NCBI GenBank assembly: GCA_948474755.1
Contig: CAOLHI010000740.1
Span: forward strand, 310,001-374,000
Direction of reading: 5' to 3'
Source: Ctenosaura bakeri
Lineage: Eukaryota; Chordata; Lepidosauria; Squamata; Iguanidae
DNA: 64,000 bases
The position numbers were made by a program, and so were the translations under genes. This document shows, piece after piece, positions 10,670 to 20,740 of the stretch. Position 1 is the first letter of the stretch; the number at the start of each line of letters is the position of its first letter. The notes under the pieces were generated by a model that had not been told where the DNA came from, did no database searches, and saw only the letters and a list, made by a program, of their open reading frames with translations.

Positions 10670-10905
10670 GTGGCCATTTCGCAGAACTGAAAGCCACTGA
10701 CAGCTGGTGGCTCCCATGCCAGTGGGGTGGTAAATCCACTTCAGGTTTTTATTCATGTTTTAAAGGACCTCTCCAAGGTGCTGAACATATTCAGAAATAG
10801 GGTTCAGCACCTTGGACAGCAGTCTCCATGCAAACTAAAACCTGGTATGGATTTACCGCCCCCATTAGGTGGGAGCCACTGGCCACCAGGTCTGCAAGTG
10901 ATAGT
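10670..10905. mobile_element. Second palindromic MITE-like family
   Basis: Arms of roughly 88 bases (10697-10790 and 10801-10887) are inverted copies of each other. Paired words include GGTGGCTCCCA with TGGGAGCCACTGG, GGTAAATCCA with TGGATTTACC, and CCAAGGTGCTGAAC with GTTCAGCACCTTGG. One arm is seen again at 60170-60246. The left edge reads GGCCATTTCGCAG, like the end of the GGCC MITEs, but I see no matching right end, so a link between the families is only suggested. Confidence 0.65.
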
Positions 10906-11104
10906 CCAGACATGTCCTGTCAGTCTGAAGGGCACTATTTGGTTGTTTAAGGGGATCAGCATTGTTCACCCAGTTCATATCCTCTAGTATTATTTTTTCA
11001 GCTGAAAACCTGAGTTTGGCAAAAAACTACGGGGACACGAGAGTGGGATGAATTGGTTGGCAAGGGGCGTTTGTGGTAAAATTCCCATCCTTGGATGAAA
11101 GAAC

Positions 11105-11321
11105 AGGATGAAAAAGGAAATTCTTATTAAATGTAAGGAAGAACTTCCTCATAGAAAGCGTTGGTTGACAGGAGAACAGACTGGCCTCTCCTTTGTTGAG
11201 GGTTATTAAGCAGAGATTGGATGGCTACCTTGCAGAGAAGACTTAGCAATGGGTTTCCTGTATCAGCTGGAGGTTGAGCTAAATGCCACATCAGTATCTT
11301 CCAGCTCTACAGTGCTCTGCT
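11105..11321 (+). mobile_element. Diverged CR1 3' end
   Basis: It carries recognisable but mutated CR1 words: AAGGAAGAACTTCCTC, TATTAAGCAGAGATTGGATGG and ATCTTCCAGCTCTAC. No reading frame remains. The octamer end is reduced to a single degraded unit. Confidence 0.65.
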
Positions 11322-12619
11322 TTCACAACAGTGGATAAAAACAGGGGGCCTAGGGAAAGAGAAGGATATAGGGAGAAAAAGAACTGGTAGTGGTGAGGAA
11401 CGATGGCAATGATGGAAAAGGAACATGGAGAACCGCTATCTGCTGAGCAAAACCATTTCATTTGTGTCCAACCAGCCAGGTGTCGGCACTAAGTTCGGCA
11501 CCACGATTGCAGATGCAACCCTCTACAGTTTGTCCACTCATTATGCGTTTGGAGGAAATGACTACCAAAGAAAATGGTCTGTTTTAGGAGAAACCACATA
11601 CAGACATAGACATGGATTTTCATGCATTTTAAAAAAAAGAAAGAAAAGAAAAACACTAGGCAAAGGGGAACCAGGATGGAAGAGGATTATGCCTGAACAC
11701 AAATGAAACTGAGACCAAGCAGAAGGAGACAATTGATCACTCTGTGATCTGAAAGGGGGACTATCCACTGTATGATCTGAAATTTCTGCATGGCATGCTG
11801 CAATGGCACATCCCCTGTGTATGGAGCCCCGAAAGTCCTGTGGAACCGCAGGCTGTGTGGCCTCCACACTCCACCATGGCCTTCTGGCAGTCTGCCCCAG
11901 CTCTGCCCCCCATGAGCTTCCCCTCCTTGCCTCATCTGCTCCTTCTCACTCCGCTCCTTTCTGCTAACTGCATCACAATTACAGTCCTGTGACAGCTCTG
12001 CATGGAGGATTTATGAACTCTGCCCTGGGGAAGGGACCAGGGGCATAAATCAAAGAATATTTAGGAACGTGATCTACATTTATTGCACTTAATACTCTAT
12101 TTAAAATGTCCAAGTGGACCCAATAAATCAGAGACACAGCAAAGTTCGGCATGGCAACCTCACGGGTTCCCCCCCTTCCCGTCCCCAAATTTGCTGGCTG
12201 AAGAAAGTCAGAGCTGAGCTAAGCTACTTGGGGGTTTGAAACCACGGAAAGCTTCATCCCCCTTTAACAAGGTCTACATATCACACTGATGGGCTCCAGA
12301 GGGTGGATTGGGGCGCACAAGGCCAGCCGAGAGCCATGGGGCATGAGCAGAGTGCTTGGAAAGCAAGACCCAAAAGGTCGGAGCTGGTTTTGTGAAGCTC
12401 AAAGCTTAAGCAGGAAAGTGGCAAAAGCAAAGATCAGCAGGTGCTCAGTTCGGTGTATTTAACATTACTAACCAGTTGGCTCCGATGGCATCAAGGTGGT
12501 GAATAGAGACGGAAAGAATATTAAAAAATGTTCCAAAAAGATCATCCAACAACATGTTTTTTGAGCCTTGAGGTGAGAAACATTTTGGTCTGGGGAGACT
12601 CTTTGCAGTTCAGGGCTTA
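11322..12619. other. Unassigned sequence
   Basis: No repeat or gene is recognised over about 1.3 kb. There is an A-rich run at 11628-11650 and a GC-richer part near 11800-11960. Frames of 60-100 codons on both strands overlap each other. Confidence 0.4.
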
Positions 12620-12892
12620 TTCTGTGCCAAAATTGTACATGGTTGATTTGCACTGAGAACAGCGTTTTCTGCACAGAATATTATTTTCAGTGCAGAAAAA
12701 AAGGCTGTTTCCTGTGCAAAACATGCTGCAATTGGGTTGTAACATACAAAAATTGTTCATGGTTGATGTGCGTTGGAAACAGCTTTTTCTTCCTTTCTTT
12801 TTGACACGGGAAACAGAAACCATCATATTTCCTGGACAGAAAAAGCCAGTTTTGGTGCAAATCAAATTTCTGTGAATTTTGCACAGAATATG
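12620..12892. repeat. Degenerate TGCAGAAAA-motif repeat, copy 2
   Basis: Repeated short words on both strands: TTCTGCACAGAATA, GTGCAGAAAA, CTGTGCAAAA, GGACAGAAAA and TTTGCACAGAATATG. A longer internal duplication is visible: AAAATTGTACATGGTTGAT (12630s) recurs as AAAATTGTTCATGGTTGAT (12750s), about 120 bases later. Confidence 0.5.
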
Positions 12893-13221
12893 TTTAAATA
12901 ACTATCTTTAAATATTTGAAGGGATGTCATACGAAGGATGGAGCAAGCCTGTTTTCTGCTGCTCTGGAGACTAGGACACGGAGCAATGGCTTCAAATTTC
13001 AGGAGAAGAGATTCCACGTAAACATTAGGAAGAGTTTCCTGATGGCAAGAGAAGTTTGACAGTGGAGTACACCTGGGAGTGTCTTGGAGTCTCCTTCTTT
13101 GGAGGTTTTTAAGCAGAGGCTGGATGGCCATCTTTGGGGAATGCTTTGATTGTGCATTCCTGCATGGCAGAATTGTGCTGGACTCGATGGCCCTTAGAGT
13201 CTATTTCAACTCTATGATTAT
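12893..13221 (+). mobile_element. CR1 3' end, older subfamily
   Basis: Sense CR1 from CTTTAAATATTTGAAGGGATG through GGAGACTAGGACACGGAGC and GGAGGTTTTTAAGCAGAGGC to AACTCTATGATTATG. Frameshifts break the C-terminal coding frame. Confidence 0.88.
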
Positions 13222-13892
13222 GGGAGGAGGAGAATACAACTGGGGCATTTTAAAAGCAGTTCAAACAGTAGGATGGCAGTCAATTAATCAAGACAGTTGG
13301 ATTGGTGTGGGCTTGTTTGGAATATGTGTACATTTCAGGTAACACACCAGTCAGCCATAGGGATGAGGATTGCAGCACAGCCTGACTTTGGTCCCGTAGC
13401 AGCAACTCTCAGCTGCATTGAATTTTGGAGGGGACAGTCCCTCCTGGGGGGCACCAGACCTTCTCTATTTACATGGCTGGGATCCCAAAGACCTGCCAGC
13501 CGCCATATCTGCATGCGGCCTTGATTTACGGTACCGTGGGTAAATGCAGCGCTTGGAAGCCAGCACTGTTTCTTGCCTCCTAGCCCAGCTAACAGCCGGG
13601 GTTATCACAACAGCTATAAATCCCCTGGAATCCTGGATGGGAAATCTCATTATTTCTCTCTTCTCCTCCCCTCCTCGGACCAAGAGACCTGGCACCGGGA
13701 TGGGGAAGGAGAACTGATGCAACCCAGCTTCAGCAAAAGCAAGCGACTCATTCTCCCCAGGGGAGCCTGCATTTCCTTGCCCCTGAGGTCTGACCGAAGG
13801 AGTTGGCGGAAGGAGCAGGTGGGAACCTGTGCATTCCTTTTTCAACCCTGGATCGAACTTTCTTCACCCTGGACAATAAAGATGGGAATATG
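13222..13892. other. Unassigned sequence with a possible conserved part (13480-13870)
   Basis: No mobile element is recognised. The part from 13480 to 13870 is unique, CpG-retaining and has mixed base composition. It runs up to the CR1 breakpoint. A forward frame (13803-14474) starts here but owes its known motifs to the CR1 that follows. Confidence 0.25.
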
Positions 13893-13896
13893 GCAC

Positions 13897-14482
13897 CCTG
13901 TATGGTGTCTAGATCGAGGGAGGTACTGGTACCACTCTACTCTGCTTTGGTTAGACCCCATCTTGAATCCTGTGTCCAGTTCTGGGCACCCCAATTCAAG
14001 AGGGATATTGACAAGCTGGAGCAGGTCCAGAGGAGGGCGACCAAAATGGTGAGAGGCCTGGAAGCCATGAAGCCCTATGAGGATAGACTTAGAGAGCTGG
14101 GTATGTTTAGTCTGCAGAAGAGAAGGTTAAGAGGGGACATGAGAGCCATGTTTAAATATTTGAAGGGATGCCACGTAGAGGAAGGAGAGGGCTTGTTTTC
14201 TGCTGCTCCAGAGACCAGGACAAGGAGCAATGGATTCAAGCTGCAGGAAAGGAGATTCCACCTCAACCTCAGGAAGAACTTCCTGACAGTCAGGGCTGTC
14301 CGGCAGTGGAATCTGCTGCCTTGGAGTGTAGTGGAGTCTCCTTCCTTGGAGGTTTTTAAGCAGAGGCTGGATGGCCATCCATTGGGAGTGCTTGAGGGTG
14401 TTCCTGGAAGGCAGGGAGTTGGACTGGATGGCCCCTGGGGTCTCTTCCAACTCTACATTTCTATGATTCTATGATTCTATAA
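13897..14482 (+). mobile_element. CR1 3' end, young subfamily
   Basis: An uninterrupted frame covers [60 protein letters not shown] and [12 protein letters not shown]. The 3' end has three octamer units (TATGATTCTATGATTCTAT). The copy is close in sequence to those at 16145, 28563 and 41126 and to the antisense ones at 21414, 26657 and 36958, which suggests one recent burst. Confidence 0.95.
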
Positions 14483-14809
14483 TTTACCCAGACACCCATA
14501 CCCTCCATCTCTCTATGCTGAAAAACATTTGGCCCAAACACGCTCATTTGCGCTCCCAGAAGGCCATGGTTGGGGCTACCAGGTTAGTAAATGGGGCGTA
14601 TTGAAATCACACGCACACGCAGAAACACAACATCCGAGGTTGTGAGATTTCAGGATCAAAAATCTGAGGCCGATGAATGGCAGCAGGAAATCAGTCCTGG
14701 TTGCATAGAGTTGCCAGACTGAGAACTGGAGAGGGCCCCTATGCCCTTCATGGTTGTGTAAAAGAGGGAATTTCAGCAAGTGTTGCTTGTTTCACAGTCA
14801 GGAAACAAG

Positions 14810-14848
14810 ATAGAGCAAGCTTGTTTTCTGCTCCTCCAGAGATTAAAA
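14810..14848 (+). mobile_element. Tiny CR1 fragment
   Basis: GAGCAAGCTTGTTTTCTGCT and CTCCAGAGATTA are CR1 C-terminal words. The fragment stands alone upstream of the larger copy that begins at 14914. Confidence 0.6.
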
Positions 14849-15059
14849 GCAGTTCTACTACGCTTCTTTAGGTCCTTCTGTCTGTTTCTGCCTTCCTGGG
14901 CTCATCTAGATTGACATGATAGCCATGTTTAAATATTTGAAGGGATACCATATGGAGGATGGAGCAAGCCTGTTTTCTGCTGCCCTGGAGACTAGGACAC
15001 GGAGCAATGGCTTCAAACTACAGGAAGAGAGATTCCATCTAAACACTAGGAAGAACTTT

Positions 15060-15659
15060 CTTTTTTTAAATTACTTTTTATTAATATATACAGTTAAAAA
15101 GGAAAAAAAAATGTATAACATTGTACAGTGGACATATAGAGTTATTTACAGATATTATGATTTGGAAAGGTTTTTTTACCCGTATTTATATAAGTACAGC
15201 TTTATCCTCCTATTAGTCCTTTGTTTCCCTATTAAAACAGTGGTTAAATGCCAGTACTGCAAGCCACAAGGTTGTGAGTTCGATCCTGCCCGGCTCCAAG
15301 GTTGATTCAGCCTTCCATCCTTTCGCAGGTCGGTAAAATGAGTACCCAGCTTGTTGGGGGCATGTATAGAAATGTTTCAAAATACATGCTATTTGTAAGT
15401 TGTTCACTGCCTCGATCCATATGGAGAGGCGGGATACAAATAAATAATAAATAATAATAATATACATTATACAGTATATCAACTAAATATGAAAAAGTGA
15501 TGGAAAATAATATTATACATGACCACCTCTGCTAGAATTGTTTATGCAAGATATTGGAAAAGTGAGCAAATTCCAGAATCTGACGAATGGCTCCTGAAGC
15601 TTATGGAGATGAAGGAATGTGATAAACTATCAAAATCTCTTGCAGAAATTAGAAAGATC
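15060..15659 (-). mobile_element. L1 fragment with 5' inversion, carrying a SINE
   Basis: The left part (15060-15236) is A/T-rich antisense sequence starting with a T run, like a 3' UTR plus poly-A in minus orientation. The right part (about 15495-15659) is in plus orientation and encodes an L1 ORF2 C-terminal stretch: TSARIVYARYWKSEQIPESD, then EWLLKLMEMKECDKLSKSLA, then a stop. An antisense 3' end followed by a sense upstream piece is the signature of a twin-primed L1 with 5' inversion. A SINE sits between the two parts. I see no clear TSD in the host CR1. Confidence 0.75.
15237..15462 (+). mobile_element. tRNA-type SINE with L2/CR1-like tail, copy 1
   Basis: The head holds CAGTGGTTAAATGCC (A-box side) and GTGAGTTCGATCCTGCC (B box). 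The body has GGTCGGTAAAATGAGTACCC and AGCTTGTTGGGGGCATGTA. The tail is a GC stem with GGAGAGGCGGGATACAAATAA then A/T triplets. Three copies in the window are nearly identical, so the family is young. The first 10 or so bases of the head are missing here. Confidence 0.88.
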
Positions 15660-15768
15660 TGATGGTAAGAGCAGTTCGATAGTGGAATCTGCTGCTGCCT
15701 CCATGGAGTGTGGTGGAGTCTCCTTCTTTGGAGGTTTTTAAACAGAGGCTGGATGGCCATTTATCAAA

Positions 15769-16144
15769 GGGAGCGTTTTTTTTTTTTTTAATGGAACCCT
15801 TTTGCTTTATTTATATGAAATCAATCTAGGGATTTAAAAATTAATATCCCTGATGGAGCAAACAAAGGCGGGGGGAGTCATTTCAACTTCCTTCTCAGAA
15901 TTCTTACAGGTGTTTTTGTCTCCGTGTGGGTCTCAAATTTTGCTCGAGGCATAAATTCCACAGGAGGTTGGAGAGCACAAAGACCCAACTTCACTCGGGC
16001 CTGAGAAATATTGCAAATCTTTAGATAAGATGGTGTAGGGTTGTTGTTGTTTTTTAAATGAATACTTTCCTCGAATTGTCTGCAGAGATTTTACTCTAGT
16101 TAGGACAAGTCAGGGAAACTGTGTTGGAGAAGGTGTTGGAGAAG
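15769..16144. other. Unassigned sequence
   Basis: It starts with a T run (15777-15789) and holds no recognised repeat or gene. Confidence 0.4.
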
Positions 16145-16903
16145 AAAAAATGGAATACAGAAATATAGGATGGGGGACACGTGGCTGGATAGCAGTACGT
16201 GTGAAAGGGATCTAGGAGTCTTCATAGACCACAAGCTGAACATGAGTCAGCAGTGTGATGCGGCAGCCAAGAAAGCCAATGCAATTCTCAGCTGCATCAA
16301 TAGGAATCTGGTGTCTAGATCGAGGGAGGTACTGGTACCACTCTACTCTGCTTTGGTTAGACCCCATCTTGAACACTGTGTCCAGTTCTGGGCACCGCAA
16401 TTCAAGAAGGATATTGACAAGCTGGAGCAAGTCCAGAGGAGGGCGACCAAAATGGTGAGAGGCCTGGAAGCCATGAAACCCTATGAGGATAGACTTAGAG
16501 AGCTGGGTATGTTTAGTCTGCAGAAGAGAAGGTTAAGAGGGGACATGATAGCCATGTTTAAATATTTGAAGGGATGCCACGTAGAGGAGGGAGAGGGTTT
16601 GTTTTCTGCTGCTCCAGAGACCAGGACAAGGAGCACTGGATTCAAGCTGCAAGGAAGGAGATTCCACCTGAACCTCAGGAAGAACTTCCTGATGGTCAGG
16701 GCTGTCCGGCAGTGGAATCTGCTGCTGCCTCAATGGAGTGTGGTGGAGTCTCCTCCTTCCTTGGAGGTTTTTAAGCAGAGGCTGGATGGCCATCTGTCCA
16801 AGGGAGTGCTTTGAGGGTGTTCCTGCATGGCAGGGGGTTGGACTGGATGGCCTCTGGGGTCTCTTCCAAGTCTATATTTCTATGATTCTATGATTCTATG
16901 AAG
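16145..16903 (+). mobile_element. CR1 with open 214-codon RT C-terminal frame
   Basis: The frame 16170-16814 is uninterrupted: [20 protein letters not shown], then [70 protein letters not shown] and [12 protein letters not shown]. This is the part downstream of the catalytic core. The core itself, the endonuclease and ORF1 are absent, so no active protein can be made. The end has octamer repeats. The open frame points to a young copy. Confidence 0.95.
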
Positions 16904-17132
16904 GTGACTGGTTTTTGCCCCTTTCCTCACCCTCCAAGGGCCACTTGGTATTGCTGTGCCCAAAGTGGCAATGCTAGGCATCAGTTCTGATTTTTGGCTG
17001 CTTTTCAGCTGTTTTGGGTGTGTGCAGTGGAGCTGGCCAAGGAGGCTGGAACAGCAAAATGTTTTACAGCTAGCCAACCATAGCCTTCACAATGCTGTGG
17101 GATCAGCTGGGCGGAAAAGAATATAACTTAAC

Positions 17133-17330
17133 TATTCCCACACTACTCCGTTATAGTGCTATTATTCCACTTCCAACATCCTCTGGAATCCTGGGGTTTG
17201 CAGTTTAGGGAGGGGCCTTTAGAATTCTCAGCCAGAGAGCTCTTTGGCCTCAGGAAACCACAAACCCCAGAATTCCACAGGATATTGAAATGGGAATAAT
17301 AGCACTATAGCAGCATCGTGCGGAAATGAC
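17133..17330. mobile_element. GGCC palindromic MITE
   Basis: Left arm with CCGTTATAGTGCTATTATTC and TGGAATCCTGGGGTTTGCAG. Right arm with AAACCACAAACCCCAGAATT and GGGAATAATAGCACTATAG, then GTGCGGAAATG. The centre AGCCAGAGAGCTCTTTGGCC is family-specific. Termini are degraded and I see no TSD. Confidence 0.88.
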
Positions 17331-17526
17331 TTTAGACACTTGTCTGTTAAGCAGTGAGGTGGGGCCAGTCAGAAATAGAGTCAGGATCCTTTGGGAAAAG
17401 GGTCAGGGACAGTTAGGAAGTGGATAAAATGTGGACAGGGTTTGGGTCTGATGGCAGCTGAGAGTGTGGAAAGAATTCAGGGAGAAGTGTTAGTTTTCTT
17501 GAAGATGAGGTATTAAAATATAGTAT

Positions 17527-17728
17527 GGCCATTTCTGCACTACACCATTGTAATGCTATTATTCCACTTTCAACCTCCTGTGGCATGCTGGGATTTGTAG
17601 TTCACTGAGGCCAAAGAGCGTTCTGGTTGAGAATCCAAAAGACCCCTCTCTAAACTGCGAACCTCAGGATTCCATAGGAAGTTGAAAGCGGAATAATAGC
17701 ACTACAATACTGTCATGCGGAAATGGCT
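17527..17728. mobile_element. GGCC palindromic MITE
   Basis: It starts GGCCATTTCTGCACTACAC and ends ATGCGGAAATGGCT, with paired arms and a centre like the other copies. The centre is in the opposite sense (GAGGCCAAAGAGCG first) to the copy at 17133. Flanks TAT and CAT match at two of three positions. Confidence 0.9.
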
Positions 17729-18735
17729 CATAAGACTGGGTGTTTATTGAATCATTTATTCATTGATTATTTGATTAGTCCTTACTATTGTTATTTTCTC
17801 TGCCGGGATGTTTTAATTTAATAAGAAAGATGACGAAGATACGGTCAGACAGTACCACGCTGCATCCACAGATCGACACATCCAGTTATCCAGAATTGTG
17901 GTTGCCTTGAGGCCAAAGCAGTAAAATCAGGTTATAAAGGTGGAAGGAAAAGGAGAGTGATAGGAACTGTATGGTCATACTGGATAGGGCATCTGTCACA
18001 GCCTTTTTTTGCTGATTTGGAGCAAAAAATAAAAAATAAAAAATGACGCAAATGTTTGGTTTTTTTTAATTGGAACTTGGGACTTTCGGCATCATCCACG
18101 GGAGTCCTGAGAACAGGAAAAAAAAAAAAGAGTTTAGAGGCTGCATATTCTCCATGGGCCACACTTTCTCCACCTTATGGGAATACCATTACATACCCTC
18201 CCACTGTCCCAATTTTCCAGGGACAGTCAGCAGTTCCACTTTTTCAGCTGCTTTTAAAATGTCCCAATTTCTCTCCCCACCTTCTTCCTTTGTCCTCAGC
18301 TTACTGTTCCCAAGTCAAGGTAAAATGAGAGGACCATTCTTTCTCACTTACTTAAGGAGCTGGAATCAGGAATTTTTAATCTAGCCTCCTTGCTTCCAGC
18401 CCGAAGGTGGCTGCAGAGCAGAGCAGAGCAGAGGGTGAGCCCTGGCATCGCAATGTCTGGAAAGGAAGGAAGAGGTTAAACAAATATGTAGACCCCACTG
18501 GAGAACCTTTGGAGGCCGCAGCATCAGACTGGTTAACTATTGCAAATTCTAAGAAGCAGCTGCTCTCCTCGTGAGCTGGAGATTTGGAAACTTGGCCGGA
18601 GCTGAGTCCAGCCAAAGTGGAGAACCGGTACTCTTGGCTCCCCATCTGGAGATGACCCATAAAAAGTGGGGGCCCAGGACCAGGCCCTGAGATCTAGCAC
18701 CCCTAAACATAAGGGAGGCAATTTAATACCCTGCA
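17729..18735. other. Unassigned sequence
   Basis: About 1 kb without a recognised repeat or gene. It holds an A-rich stretch near 18025-18045 and an A run at 18119-18129. A short tandem GCAGA run lies near 18416-18430. Forward and reverse frames of 76-104 codons have no known domain. Confidence 0.4.
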
Positions 18736-18739
18736 GGTA

Positions 18740-18820
18740 CTTTAGATTACAGGTGCCACAAGTCCTAGCCAGTGTGGCCAAAGCCCAAGGATGATAGGAG
18801 CTGTAGTCCCCAAATAGACT
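18740..18820. mobile_element. Fragment of an old TTGTAGTCC-type MITE
   Basis: CCTAGCCAGTGTGGCC and GGATGATAGGAGCTGTAGTC are the inner words of this sauropsid family. Only one side is clear. Confidence 0.5.
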
Positions 18821-18944
18821 GCCAAGAATTAACACAGTGCTTTCTATCCCGTATTAAGGGATGCAGCATCAGTCAGAAACGGTGGGTGGTTGAGGAGAGA
18901 ATTTTTCATATTCTCTCAAAACCTGAACAGATAAAGAACTCTAC

Positions 18945-19189
18945 CGTGGTGGCACAGTGGTTAAATGCCAGTACTGCAAGCCACAAGGTTGTGAGTTCGA
19001 TCCTGCCCGGCTCCAAGGTTGACTCAGCCTTCCATCCTTTTGCAGGTCGGTAAAATGAGTACCCAGCTTGTTGGGGGCATGTATAGAAATGTTTCAAAAT
19101 ACATGCTATTTGTAAGTTGTTCACCGCCTCGATCTATATGGAGAGGCGGGATACAAATAAATAAAAAATAAAAAATAAAAATAAAAATA
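18945..19189 (+). mobile_element. tRNA-type SINE with L2/CR1-like tail, copy 2
   Basis: This is the fullest copy. It starts CGTGGTGGCACAGTGGTTAA (A box TGGCACAGTGG), then GAGTTCGATCC (B box), the GGTCGGTAAAATGAG body, and the tail GGAGAGGCGGGATACAAATA ending in AATAAAA repeats. I find no clear TSD. This is a SINE promoter head, not a tRNA gene, because no cloverleaf follows the A and B boxes. Confidence 0.92.
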
Positions 19190-19867
19190 CCTGAGTTTAG
19201 TGATACGTTTAGTGAAATATTTCCCCCCTTTTTTTGCCTTCTGCAAATAGGGTGGAGAGAATTATGGGAGGGTCCGTCTTCCTATAGACTGAGAATTTCC
19301 CTTTTTTTCCTTGAGCGCTGATAACTGCTTCGGCAACATGCCCCTTGGTCAATAAGGTAGCTTTGACTTCTCTGCCCGGTATCTATTTTTAAAAACAGGG
19401 CTTTTATTCTTAGTCCCTGGTTTCCTCCCCTCCTTCCTCTTCTCTCCCACCCCCTCCTTCGCCTTCCAACTACACATTTCATTCCCCACCAGCAAGGAAG
19501 AGCTCCAGGCCCTGGTTACTCGAGCGCCTGCCAAGTAATCTTTGGCGCTGGCACACCGGACCGAGCAGCCTCGCTGCCCCATGAAAAGCTCTGATTCAGC
19601 GGCCCGAGCCTGGAGTACCTGACACCTTTTGGAACACAAAGGCGTCTTTCTCCCTCCTGAGGCTCCCAGAGCTCTGGGGAAAGCAGGGAGCACAGAGGCA
19701 AAGCACAAAGGCCTCCCCGTGCGCATGGGGGAAACTGCAACGACGGCAACAATGCACGGTTTGTCTGCGGAGGGCACGCCGAGGCCTGGAGCGCATGCAC
19801 TCCCACAAAGGACTTGCCAGGGATGCTCAGTGGTGGGGATGCAGGAGGAACCCCCAGAACCCATCTT
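19190..19867. other. Candidate conserved non-coding region
   Basis: No repeat recognised. 19300-19860 is GC-richer than average and retains CpGs. A 177-codon minus frame (19882-19349) lies here, but overlapping minus frames of 96 and 70 codons share the same bases, and composition alone can explain it. Confidence 0.25.
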
Positions 19868-20070
19868 GGTCCATTTCCACACTACACAGTGATAGTGCTA
19901 TTATTCCACTTTCAACCTCCTTTGGAATCCCGGGATTTGCAGTTTAGGGAGGGGCCTTGAGAATCCTCAGCCAAGGAGCTCTTGCGCCTCAGGAAACTAC
20001 AAACCCCAGAATTCCAGAGGATGTTGAAAGTGGAATCATAGCACTATAACAGGCTAGTGTGGAAATGGCC
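19868..20070. mobile_element. GGCC palindromic MITE
   Basis: It runs from GGTCCATTTCCACACTACAC to GTGTGGAAATGGCC with arms CACTTTCAACCTCC and GATGTTGAAAGTGGAATCAT. The centre reads GAGCTCTTGCGCCTC. No matching flank triplet. Confidence 0.9.
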
Positions 20071-20082
20071 TACGACTTCTCT

Positions 20083-20740
20083 TCTCCAAGCTAAGTGTAT
20101 CCAGCTCCCTAAATTGTTCCTCATAAGGCTTTGTTTCCAGACTTTGCATCATCCTGATCACCCTTCTTGGGACATATTCCAGCCTGTCAATATCCTCGGG
20201 ACATATTCCAGCTTATCAATATCCTCCAGCTTGTCAATATCCACAATATTGACAAGCTGGAAGATATTGATAAACTGGAATATGTCCACAATATCTGTAG
20301 TGACCAAAACAGGGCACAGTATTCCAGTGAGGTCTGATCAAACCAGAATAGAGTGACACTACAGCTTCCCTCAATCTGGACCTACGGTCCTATTGATGCA
20401 GCCCAGAATTGCATTGGCTTTTTTGGCTGCTGCCTCACAGTATTGACTCATGTTCAGCTCTTGGTTTGCATTTTTATCAATGACTTGGATGATGCATTAG
20501 ATGGAATACGTATCAAGTCTGCAGATGATACAAAACTGGGAGAGGTAGCTAAAACACTGGAAGATAGGAATAGAATTCAAAGGAACCTGGATAACCATTG
20601 CTGAAATTAATGAGATTAAATTCAACCGAGACAAATGCAAAATTCTATGTTTAGTCCACAAAAACCAAACATAAAGGCAAAGGGCTGTCACAGAGAGGAG
20701 GGACAGGCCTGTTCTCTTCTGCCCCAGAGGGTAGGACCAG
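20083..20740. mobile_element. Rearranged CR1: antisense part joined to a sense part
   Basis: 20083-20466 is antisense CR1 (AAGCTAAGTGTATCCAGCTC through TTGATGCAGC and CATGTTCAGCTC). 20467-20640 is sense CR1 encoding IFINDLDDALDGIRIKSADD and then TKLGEV, where the catalytic Phe is replaced by Ser. A sense scrap near 20700-20740 resembles the later GLFSSAPE region. The subfamily differs from the young copies. The antisense part holds an 89-bp inverted repeat described separately. Confidence 0.8.
20199..20287. repeat. Local inverted duplication inside CR1
   Basis: GGACATATTCCAGCTTATCA on the left pairs with TGATAAACTGGAATATGTCC on the right, and TCCAGCTTGTCAATATCC pairs with AATATTGACAAGCTGGA around a centre near 20243. 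Arms are about 42 bases with few mismatches. A short direct duplicate of GGGACATATTCCAG lies just upstream (20169-20183). Confidence 0.9.

Larger units (their letters stand above)
14914..15768 (+). mobile_element. CR1 3' part split by an L1 insertion
   Basis: Sense CR1 runs from GACATGATAGCCATGTTTAA to AGGAAGAACTT (15057) and resumes at about 15660 with CTGATGGTAAGAGCAGTTC, then continues to GGCTGGATGGCCATTTATC. The two pieces join exactly as in uninterrupted copies. The true 3' end with octamers is missing, so this copy is also 3'-truncated, which is unusual for CR1. Confidence 0.88.

Noticed and set aside
18955..19020. tRNA gene
   Set aside because: A and B boxes are present, but the sequence between and after them does not fold as a tRNA. 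It is the SINE promoter head, repeated at 15237 and 55012.
19349..19882. 177-codon minus frame
   Set aside because: Two other open frames overlap the same bases on the same strand, there is no known domain, and the left part is low-complexity Arg/Gly/Lys.
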